From Trichoplax sp. H2 (Eukaryota; Placozoa; Uniplacotomia; Trichoplacea): 64,000 nucleotides of DNA. The DNA lies in contig NOWV01000143.1 in assembly GCA_003344405.1 (NCBI GenBank), positions 124,001 to 188,000 of the forward strand. The letters run 5' to 3'. The notes under the pieces are model-generated. The model made no database searches. It was not told the origin of the DNA and saw only the letters and a program-made list of their open reading frames with translations. Positions 12,172 to 22,631 of this stretch are shown here, one piece after another; within the stretch, counting starts at the first letter, position 1; every line of letters starts with the position of its first letter. The position numbers and the translations under genes are program-made.

Positions 12172-13316
12172 CAGGAGTAAAAAGTTGATCTCGAGCCTCT
12201 GCTATTGTATAAAATAGTGTAAACTTATGGTATCCGAAAGAATCGGTTAAATTGAAGAGGAATTTTACATACAGTAAATAGCGGTGAATGACTAAATTGA
12301 ATCCATGCAGACTTCCTAGGAATACATGAAATATTGGCTATTTATGACGTACGTAAATTGGCTATTTTTGACGTACGTGAGGCATATTCGAAATTTAAAA
12401 ATTATTCACTTATTACAACAATAAATGGGTCTGATTGCCAGTTCTGGCAGCATTAATCAAGAGTAAAAAGTTGATCTCGAGCTACTACTACTATATAAAA
12501 TAGTGTAAATTTATAGTATCCGAAAGAATCGACTAAATTGAAGTGGAATTTTACGTAAATAACGGAGAATGACTAAATTGAATCCATGTAGACTTCCTAG
12601 AAATACTGTACATGAAATATTGGCTATTTATGACGTACATAAATTGGCTATTTTTGACGTACTTAAGGCATATTCGAAATTTAAAAATTATTCACTTATT
12701 ACTACAATAAATGAGTTTGATTGACAGTTCTGGCAGCATTAATCAAGAGTAAAAAGTTGATCTCGAGCTACTACTACTATATAAAATAGTGTAAATTTAT
12801 AGTATCCGAAAGAATTGGCTAAATTGAAGTGGAATTTTACGTAAATAACGGAGAATGACTAAATTGAATCCATGTAGACTTCCTAGGAATACTGTACATG
12901 AAATATTGGCTATTTATGACGTACGTACATTAGCTATTTTTGACGTACTTAAGGCATATTCGAAATTTAAAAATTATTCACTTATTACTACAATAAATGA
13001 GTTTGATTGACAGTTCTGGCAGCATTAATCAAGAGTAGAAAGTTGATCTCGAGCTACTACTACTATATAAAATAGTGTAAATTTATAGTATCCGAAAGAA
13101 TCGGCTAAATTGAAGTGGAATTTTACGTAAATAACGGAGAATGACTAAATTGAATCCATGTAGACTTCCTAGGAATACTGTACATGAAATATTGGCTATT
13201 TATGACGTACGTACATTAGCTATTTTTGACGTACTTAAGGCATATTCGAAATTTAAAAATTATTCACTTATTACTACAATAAATGAGTCTGATTGCCAGT
13301 TCCGGCAGGGTTAATC
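12172..13316 (+). repeat. Four-copy tandem repeat, unit 286 bp
   Basis: The marker GTTGATCTCGAG starts at 12184, 12470, 12756 and 13042, an exact 286-bp spacing. Copies 2-4 are closest to each other; copy 1 carries more differences. Each unit holds two neighbouring copies of an ATTGGCTATTT..TGACGTAC motif about 20 bp apart, and a TATAAAATAGTG segment. There is no open frame of note. The last copy ends in a diverged boundary (GGCAGGGTTAATC). The unit could be a satellite-like array or a repeated regulatory element. Confidence 0.93.
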
Positions 13317-14441
13317 ATTAAGCTTATTCATGGATATACAACTGCTAAGTAGACGTTTTCCAAATATCATTTATACTATGGTATAATCGTATAAACCGAA
13401 GGGGCCTAATGAATCAAGCGTGTTCAATATATATAAAATAATAAATAAATATAATCCACATCAAGAAATGTAAACGTATTGGCTGAAGCACAGTACAATA
13501 CAGTATACAGTACAGTACTTTACGCGTATAGGCAGTAATATAATAATATCATTAATTTATTTATTTATGTATGAATTTGTTCCACTTGGTTCTAATACAA
13601 TACAGTACTGTATATCTGTCAGGAGATATCTATCCATTACGATGCAGGGACTGCTGAAAGGAAGCGATTTCTTCTGGATACTAGTATCTAGAATCGAGAT
13701 GGTAGAAGGGCAGTTTTTTTCTTCCCCAAGCTCATGGGTTGATGTCTGTCTCTCTTATTAAGGAGTCATTAGGAAGAAACTGTTGACACTTATGATCACG
13801 GTAAAGTTAAAGTTTAAGAGTTGTTTCCAAGGCATCGCAAACCTCGACTCAACCTAGAGATGCTTTGGTTGTTTCCCATACTGTGTACAGTACTATAGAA
13901 CCGAGGCGAATGAATCGAATTCAGTAAGTCTGTCCCATCCGATGTCTCTGACTGCTATTACTGTACTGTACAGTGTACAGTCTATGTACTGTACTGCTGA
14001 GGTGAGTATGGGATTCCTGCCATTTCGAAATTGGGGATCTCGAGGAATTTAGCATCGTGTTTAGTGCGGTAGTTTCAGCCAAGTAGCAGTAAGAACTTTT
14101 TACTTATAATAACTGGCGGGAATGTAATGGGATTCGTAAGGACCATGGACTAACTGTAAAACAGTACTACAGTAATTGCAGTTGTTCAGTAGCATGGCCT
14201 ACTTCAACACTGGTGTTAGTCCGGTCACGCTACACTACAGTACAGTATACTGTAGAGTACTGTACTCTACACTGTGTCCAATTGACTGTTGAAAAATGGT
14301 CCACTTGTACGACTGCGCATGTTCTACCTCACATGACTGTACTGTACGTACAGTCATGTGTGGTACTGTGCTCGACGTGCACACAAACCAGTAAGACCTG
14401 TAAGACCTGCGCTACCCTTCAACGCATGAATAAAAACAAAG
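13317..14441 (+). promoter_or_regulatory. GTAC-rich palindrome cluster upstream of the Pam17-like gene
   Basis: From about 13490 on, short words such as TACAGTA, TACTGTA and GTACAGTAC recur densely, many forming inverted repeats. Two are perfect: 14251-14271 (arms TGTAGAGTAC, 1-base centre) and 14330-14360 (arms CACATGACTGTAC, 5-base loop). The cluster ends about 80 bp before the start codon at 14442. An open frame of 102 codons (14213-14521) crosses this stretch but has no recognisable content. A promoter role is inferred from position only. Confidence 0.4.
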
Positions 14442-16169
14442 ATGGCTGCATGCAGACTGCAGGTAATCCGATGGAGAAATTTCCATTCAATGCTAGGTGT
14501 ATCTTATCGATATTTAAATAATAGAGGTACAAGCCATCATCCGAGCTTTTGTAGATATCTTCATTTTAGCTCGATCAAGTATGATAACAAAGAAATGGAT
14601 GAGAAAGGAGAGAATAAAGCAACAGCTCCAAGCCTGAATACCACGGCTGGTCGTTTCGGATCCAAAATTCGACCTACCCCATTGCAGTTACCTTTTGAAG
14701 AATTTATCACATTTCGTAAGAAATTAAAAGTCAGAAGTAGGATTGCCGGAGTTCCTTTTGGCCTGTTAGGTTTAACAGCTTCATCAATGGTATCAGCTTA
14801 CATGCTTCCAAACATGTTTGATACACCACCGGATGAGATTCAACCGATACTGTAAGTGCTAGCAAATGCTACGCTTGCAAATTATATTACTGTACAGCAG
14901 TCGATGAAACTCATTTCTTGACTCGTACAATCGTCGTCACACAGATAGATTCCGTATACAGTACATTGAAATTAGTCCACTCTATTATCAATCAATTGCA
15001 TCTTAATAACGGCACACTTCCATTATAAAATACTGCAATGATAGCCTATAAATACTATCGATTAAATAGGTAGCTTACAGTATACTACTATACCAAGCCA
15101 CTCATTGAATCCATGGTATACATTCAACATGATGCAAAACTACTTATAAAGGTTTCTACAGTTCTAGAAATCAATGCTATGCGCAACTGATCAGTTATCT
15201 CATACAATGATTCCATGTCATTCGATATCGCGATAACTCTAGCTTAACCTCGTTTATCATTGGAAGTTACCTTCAATTCTTGGCTTGCTACTTTGAACTA
15301 GACGCGTATTAGCATTCTGTACATTGCAATTCACTGACTGCATACTATAATACTAGAGAATCAATCAATCTTCAAAATCAACGGTAGGATCTATACAGCT
15401 GGCATCGAACATCGTTGCCAACATGCAGCTGCATACATCGTGTGAGAATCAAACTTGCAAGATTTCAATAGATCTACTCTTGTCTACTTCAGTCAATTAA
15501 AATAATAGTTTTATGATATCATCAATCTTTTTACTTGAAGGGCTTCTCTGTACTTGCAATAATTCAAGCTATTTATTCATACGAGCACAGTCAACCACAA
15601 CTATATTAATCATCCATTGTACATTTATACTATAGAGGAATGGATCCAATCATATTTTGCGCTTCAGCTGGTGTTTTAGCTAGCTTGTGCACTTTTGTTG
15701 GAGGGTCTTCGCTGTATCGCTTTTTCTGGAAGATTTCTAATAGAGAATTAGCTAAGAATATAGATGAGGTAAGATTACATTACAGATTACTACCTAATTT
15801 TATATAGGTACCGCTACTGCATACGGTATCTATTCTTGAAAATATATATTTGCAATCTTGTCCGACTGCTTGGGATACTATTATGTTAACAATGCAGCTA
15901 TTTGCAGAAATAATACTGAAAGATTGTAATAACATCAGCATTGATATAGTCAACTATACCTTAAATGTTGTTTCTTCACTAATGTCAAATAGCGTGAGAA
16001 AGATTTCTTGCAAAGAATAGAAGCCAATCGTGTTTCAAGGTCGTATGGTACGAGCAAATATGAAGATGATTATTATGGTGATACTATCGTTACGTTAAGT
16101 GATTATCGACAATGGTTGAGAAAACAACAACAAAAAGCTCAAGATGTTACTAGTTCAGATAAATCGTAA
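14442..16169 (+). CDS. PAM17: Pam17-like subunit of the mitochondrial presequence translocase motor (3 exons)
   Basis: Exons 14442-14851, 15636-15768, 15993-16169 (TAA), GT-AG introns with matching phase, about 239 aa (yeast Pam17 is 197). Seen: residues 1 to ~45 are rich in Arg, Ser and aromatic residues with no acidic residue early, as in a mitochondrial presequence. Then follow LPFEEFITFRKKLKVRSR and a first membrane segment (~100-123, GVPFGLLGLTASSMVSAYML). Next are GMDPIIFCASAGVLASL leading into a second membrane segment, then a basic WKISNRELAKNI stretch, FLQRIEANRVS, and DYYGDTIVTLSDYRQWLRKQ. Order, spacing and the DYYG..I.SL..Y.QWLR block fit fungal Pam17. Known of the family: an inner-membrane protein that helps the Tim44/Hsp70 import motor. 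Pam17 is best known from fungi, so its presence in an animal-like genome is noteworthy. I see no better family. Confidence 0.82.
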
Positions 16170-19100
16170 TTAAACTTTCTAGGATGTGTTTTCAATAATT
16201 ACTGTTCTTGCAATATTAATATTTTTGAATTATCATATAAGACCGACTCGAATATTATCCATATAAGCTAAGAATGGAATTGCTAAGAAATTGCATCATT
16301 AGCCATAATCATTGCTACTATCTCCACAACTGTAAATCTACTATTTAGTTTATCCTACTTTGATTATTTGCATTTGTGATTTTGCTAAACTTATTTCATT
16401 CCTTAGCAAAGATGTATAATGTCCGTTTTATTGCAGCTTACTCAATATATAAGCATGAATTGGTTAACACTCTTTTAGGTACTGTATTTATGTTTCAGTA
16501 TCCGTGATAATACATTCTTTCTAGATGCAGGAATCAAATGTCAATAAGTCGTTTAAGCTAATCATATTATATTGTAATGTAAAACAAAAGTGGTAGACTA
16601 CTATATTACTCTAACTAAATCCAATTATGTTTAAGTTGTGCTCGCATTGTTTATGTTACTATTGATAGATTTCAGGCATGATACATTGTTTGTCAATTGG
16701 TCTGACCTCACCAACTGAATGAGAATAAATATGGCGCTAGATAATATTTAGAGTCTAGAAAATGCTTGATTCTCGATAGTAGAATTCTCGTTATGTTCAG
16801 TCGCAAAATATTACTGATTTACAATGCAAGTAGTAAACAAGGTGTAGCTCTTATTTCAATATCTTGTGCGTATAATTGTAAACGTCCTCGAGGATATTTC
16901 TTTGTGATTAGTAGTTAGTGTTATTTAAAATGTTTACGATTGACAGCATATAAGTAGTTGTTACAGTACACCTTTCAGCTTACAATTGTTACGATCATAA
17001 GCTGAGTGGTGCCCTATAACTTGACGCGAAAATATCAAAGTTAAGGCGTCCAATCAAGAAAAAGTCTTAAATAAATAAATTAATGTATTAAAACTGCATG
17101 GTTACGATTTAATGTACGAACAGACTTAACAGGGATATGTAGAAATAATGAACTATATATAATACTGCAATCTGAATTCTGTTCTTTAATAGACTATAAA
17201 CAATAACTTTTACTATTTTATAAAGACTTTAGTTTTCACTCTGACAGTAGGTAGAGACTATCTTCGCTAGTCCTCGCAGTAACTTTCAATCCTCAAAGAT
17301 TGTTTATAGTATCGCGAAATTTGTAAATTTTAGCCAAATGAATATGAATCAATAAAATATACATAGAGGATAAAAAGTCACAAAATCGTGCCTTATTCTT
17401 ACAACAATATGCAACAAATCATTTCGATGTCAATACCAAAAAATTAAATACAGAACAGAGCAAACCAAATTCTAGTATCCGGTTAGTATAAATCTCAAAT
17501 TGTTTCCTTGTATGAGTTCAGCTAATTTACTGATAGCATTTAGTTTTTTTTCACCTGGTTACAATTGTATATTAAAATTGCCAATTAATTGACGTGATTT
17601 AATTTCAACGTCAGCTTTGGATCAATGTTGCTATCGTTTACATTCAGTTCTAGGTTTTGACCTCGAGGCAATAACTAGCTTCGATCAGAATATTTCTTTG
17701 GTATCACAGCCGAATCCTTTGTTTGAAATTATTTTTCAGAATGGTGTATCGGTGTTGACAACATCTTTGCTTTTCGTATGGTCTAAGTTACATAAATTTA
17801 CTAAGCTGATTTGATATTTATTGCAGTATACTTGTATTGAATAGATTTATTTATTTACGCCGGTGAACACTCTTGCCAAAACAGCAGAATACGACATACC
17901 TACAAATTTGCTGATAAGACTTAGCAATTACTTTGTATTTACAACACAGGTAATCTTAGCTATCATTATTATTTTCCATAAACCTTCTATAATTGTACGA
18001 CCATATATATCATCGTACCTTGAAATTTAGCAGATAAAGTGTTTAACTTAAGCTTTTAATTGCATTATTAATCGCTTCAGGTAAGCTAACGACTTTCTTT
18101 TCGCTTATTAAACAATTTGTATAACATGAAAATGTCACACTACTTCAGAATTCTTGTGCACTTCAGCTTTTTAAGATTAAGATTTTGTCTAGATTTAGTA
18201 TTTAGATTTTGATTAATAATCCTAGTCGTTTCACTGTTTCAGTAAATCTTTTAAATGCATTACAAAGTTTACTTTAGAATAAATATAGTGCAGCAGCTAT
18301 GTGCGCCCAAGCACTGTAATGTATATTCTATCGCTTTATTCCATCGTAAGATGATTGATCATTTAAAAAATTTTCTAGTGAAATAGAGCTTTTACGATAC
18401 TGAGTTCAGGACTTTAGGCATACTCTTTCATAGTTTAATAGAATATTAAATTCTTTGATTATTTTCAGACCGCTGTTACTAGTGTAAGTCGATCGAATTT
18501 CTAATTAAATATAAAGTATCATGTAGTGAAGTATCATTCTTGATATATTTCTCGTGCTTATGCAACAATTTTCGTACCGTTTGAAAGCTACATAAGGGCG
18601 ATAATCTGATTTCAGACTATTCTGTTATACCTTAATATGATCTTTAAATGTCAATATCCATTCCGATAATTTAATGGCTATTAATATTGATAATCACTTA
18701 TAAGACACCTTCAATGTTGCAAGCAGGCTGATATTTAATGGTTGCAATTTAAAATGCTAATCGTTTAATTAAATATCTATCTGGTACTTCCGTTTATAAT
18801 GCTAACAGATATCTAGACATCACGTGTGTAAAATTAAAAGTTGTCTTCGTTATAATATTCTATCAATTTATGCCTGGAAATTTCATCTTAAGCCATGGCA
18901 AATCAATTTTGATCTGTTATGGACTGATAACTGTATAGTATGCAATACATTACAAAATACTTAGCAATTACTGAAATTCCACTGACTAGTCGTTACTCAC
19001 AATGGTCTGGATTGTCTCTAGGCTTGACAACTAATCATCTGAAATAATCAGTATTTTTCTTTCACGAAAATTCATAGCATGAATAGTATTATATCCGTCT

Positions 19101-19920
19101 TTTATCTGTTCTTGACGAGTACTTTCAATATACCCAAGATTTTACCATCAGTTTCTATTCGAATAGACCTTAAGAATGTTATGTACGGTAGCTATTTTAG
19201 TTGTATAGATTTAGCGGAAAAACTGTACCGTCCAAATATCATTTGTGTACTTGTACTAGAAATCGATCTTCGGTATACCGTATTTCCATATACATGAAGT
19301 TTTATTATTGTAGTTTTCGAAACAGTCAAATATACTTTCTTTAGGGATGAAGTAGGCCTTATAGATTGAATTATCTTAAATATTGCTTAATCACTTCAAA
19401 TTTATCTTGGTAGCGAGAAGATCCAGATATACTTCTATCATAAGCAAAAAATTTACTGCTTGTTCGCTATCAATATCCATTACTTATATTCGTACTTTTA
19501 GTACCGATATGTTAGCATGTGTAAGCATTCAGTCTGCTAATTTTTCGCCTTATTCTATTTGCAATAAAACATGATCAAAAAATTAACTAGAAGTAAATTC
19601 CAGGACATTTACTAAATGCGATATTTAGTGTATCTTAAAAATTAATACTTATGACTTCAAAGTAATTTTTTTCTATGCGTTGAATACTTGAAATTTAGGT
19701 ATTTCACTTATTATAACAGAACAAGGATAATTCAGTATCAATTATTGTCTTGGGAATACTCAGCAACAGCTTTATTTTGACGAATTTACTGTAATTTTGT
19801 TTATTTCCATTCATTCCTCGTAAAGAAATTGGTATCGATCTTTTGGTATTAGCCGTTTCGGTTTTCAATTAAGTGAAAACATTGGATAAATTGAGTATAC
19901 ATATTCGTTATTTATTCATC
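16170..19920. other. Intergenic, with a few unassigned exon-like stretches
   Basis: AT-rich. Three exon-like blocks stand out on the + strand: 17369-17481 (37 codons, donor GTTAGT), 17615-17775 (53 codons, donor GTATGG) and 17845-17949 (35 codons, donor GTAATC). The second and third join in phase, but the first does not fit the second. None is recognised, and no start or end exon could be attached. The 72-codon frame at 19079-19297 and the 63-codon frame at 19383-19574 look like chance. Confidence 0.3.
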
Positions 19921-22236
19921 ATGTGGCATGATTACAAAAATAATTCTTTCCAAAATAATCAGACTGTTTCTAAATTTTCGTCTCAACTGCCATTTATTAT
20001 CATTTCATGCACTGCAGTTACTCTTTCACTTATTAGTAACGGAATTTTAATTAGCATTGCTATCGCCTATCGCAAATATTTATCTCCGACTGAAATAATA
20101 ATTGCCAACCTATCCGTTTCCGACGTCATCTTTTTGATATCCACGTAAGTTTATCAAGTCAATATTTGTTACATATCCGAATAGACGAATAATTCATTTA
20201 TATAAATGGATAGTTTGAAAAAATATAGTGCACGAAATAAGATTATATATTACGAACTTATGTTTTAATAGAGATAATTATTGCTAAATTATTTGGTGAA
20301 ATATTTACTGTTATACGTTTATTGGACAGGCACTATATTGATGTTGTTTCTTTTCTTGTAGTAATACGCGTATACTAATAATTTATTATTGATAAATTGA
20401 AAGATGCAAAAACTGTAGTCAAAAATATCATGATAGCCTTTCAACCGACAATTACTTCAGCTAAGTCTCAATCATAACTGCTTAGACGATGGCAGTATAA
20501 AGCCATTAGCAAAGCCCATTTCAGAATGAATTTGATGGAGTATCATAGTATTTGAAAATTTCAATTAATGTACAGTATATGCCTGGAGTATTTTACTGGT
20601 GTATTGTGCGAATAGCTATATTTCAGTAAAGATGAAAAGAGATTTAAAATCTTTATTTAATCGTTTCTAAGACTTTAGTTCTATAGTCTAGACAGCCTGA
20701 GGTATCGTTACGACTTCAAAATAATCACAGTTTGAGCTTAATCTAGGAAATATGGAATAGAAACTAATTTTTGAATAGTTTAATGTATAAATTTAATATG
20801 TGTAACTATTAAAATCGAACGATAGTATTATAGTCACAATTATCATGCCAAAGATTTATAATTGAATGCTTGACTTCATATAAACATGTCAGTTAATATA
20901 CTTTAGCCGTCAATTATATTATTTAGCTAAATAAATGCAGTGAAACATTACGACGACTTTAAAGCTAGGAAAATAAGATCGAAAGCGTTTCATAGTCTGC
21001 AATATGCTATAGAAAATACAAAGATATATGAAGGAAATTATGCAGATGCTGAAATTAATAGACTACAATATCAAACCCAAATTTTTGAATGAGATGATTT
21101 AAATCATTAATAGGAGTTGTTCCCAGCTTTAACTATTAAAATATTATTCCAAAAACTTCATGCAACAGATATAGTTAAAGTAGTGAACTTGAGAGATTTG
21201 TTAAAGGTAATAAACAGAAGTTTAAAATTAGACTGGGAATTTTCAATATCTAGCATATACTCGTATATTACTTAAGTCTGCCTTTAGAATTTATTTGAGT
21301 GTCATAATAACTGCATGAATCATATACACAACCTGATTTTGTTAATAAAGTAATCTTTGTAAAGTCCTCTTAATCTTTGATCTTTAATTTTCTCATAGGG
21401 TAATCAATGCGCTACTAGTGATTTTACCAATTCCTAAACCCATTTTTCCAAACAATTCATTGCTTTGTCGGTTAATTTTTGCGCCTACAATTGTTTGTAC
21501 GTTTGTTAGTTTTACAGCTTTGATCATATTAACTACGACACGATATTATAAGATAACCTACCCGCAAAAAAATCTTCATTGGTTTTCAACAGCGACCGTT
21601 AAAATAGCAATTTCATGCCTATGGTTAGTTGCTACTATTGCGGTAATACCACCAGTGGTTGGTTTTTGGGGAAAATTAGATTATTTTCCAAAGACTGGTG
21701 TATGCTGGCCAACATTTAATCCCTACCAAACGCCGTCATCCTTAAGTTATATCATCTTATTCGGTGGATTTGGCTATCTGATAACGACCATCATTATCAC
21801 CTATTGTTATACCAAGATTTGTATAACCGCATTTAAAAGTGCAAGTAGAGCACACGGACGATGTTATAACACAATTAGTTTATTAATTACTAAAAAACGA
21901 CGGCGTATTCCTACTAGTGTTATATTACGTCAAAAGGAAAGGAAACTATCTATTACCCTATTTATGATTGTCATAACTTATTTTATCTCTTATTCCCCAT
22001 ATGTTATAGTACAGTCGTTTTATTTATTTCGTCGACGTCCATTACCAATTCAAACTATTTTGACATTGTGCATGATTTCATTTATAAATGGTATTACTAA
22101 TCCTATTATATTTATTAGTCGCAGTCAAAAATTTCAGTCCTTCTTATGTCGGCGAACTGATCGTCGAAATACTATTATACCGTCAATAAGTCATATGAAG
22201 TTGCAGTTGATTAGAAGTCGCACTATGACCTGGTAG
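19921..22236 (+). CDS. Class A GPCR, tandem family member A (2 exons)
   Basis: Exons 19921-20144 and 21399-22236 (TAG), phase-2 intron of 1254 bp, about 353 aa. Seen: sequons N7 and N13 in a short N-terminus; TM1 with SNG; TM2 with NLSVSD; exon 2 starts at the TM2/loop-1 border. It then has the TM3 disulfide Cys (C98), TTRYY where DRY is usual, a TM4 Trp, loop 2 VGFWGKLDY..GVCW, TM5 ending in YCYTKI, and a basic loop 3. TM6 has YSP in place of WxP, TM7 has NPIIF in place of NPxxY, and the tail is basic. The intact frame suggests a functional receptor. The ligand is unknown; the loop-2 pattern recalls melatonin/opsin-related receptors. I chose ATG 19921 because the frame upstream has only a GTG. 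Confidence 0.85.
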
Positions 22237-22263
22237 TTGAATATAATAATTTTATACGGTAAG
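22228..22263 (+). repeat. 36-bp direct repeat, left copy
   Basis: Begins inside the last codons of receptor A (it includes the TGG TAG end) and is identical to 22596-22631. The two copies bracket a 332-bp LTR-like insert. Confidence 0.95.
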
Positions 22264-22595
22264 TGTCACGTTCTGTAATAGTTACATAATTAGTATGTTA
22301 CCTTCTTTCTATATATGGTTAAATATCACGATGTTATCACGTCAGGCGTATATAGATGTAGTTATGGTACTATATTAAGGTTATCTATATATGTATTCTC
22401 ATGTTGCCATACTTGGCATGATAGTCTATTTGTAATGACTAAACTAGGGAAACCTTTCTGTTAGTGATGATCTTGTGATCTACGTCAGTAGATCAAAGGT
22501 CACAATAAAGAAAGTATATATAAACTCTTCATTTTAACAATAAAGTTAATTCTTCAACTTAATTACTGGGTCTCCTTGCTGAGTGCAGATCTAGT
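22264..22595 (+). mobile_element. LTR-like insert (332 bp) directly behind receptor A
   Basis: Starts TGTCACG, a common start of Gypsy-type LTRs. It holds a TATA-like run at 22515-22524 and AATAAA signals at 22504-22509 and 22539-22544, arranged as in an LTR. The right end (...GATCTAGT) does not show the usual CA, so the exact border is open. No coding part is present, so a solo LTR is the simplest reading. It sits 27 bp after the stop codon and may supply the receptor's polyadenylation signal. Confidence 0.5.
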
Positions 22596-22631
22596 ACCTG
22601 GTAGTTGAATATAATAATTTTATACGGTAAG
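22596..22631 (+). repeat. 36-bp direct repeat, right copy
   Basis: Identical to 22228-22263. Target-site duplications of LTR elements are normally 4-6 bp, so this length is unusual. Confidence 0.95.

Noticed and set aside
14213-14521. 102-codon frame rich in Cys and Thr overlapping the Pam17-like start
   Set aside because: Composition follows from the GTAC/TGTACT-rich palindromes; it overlaps a well-supported coding exon in another frame.
19079-19574. Two frames of 72 and 63 codons before receptor A
   Set aside because: No splice context, no family resemblance, and lengths within the background for this window.
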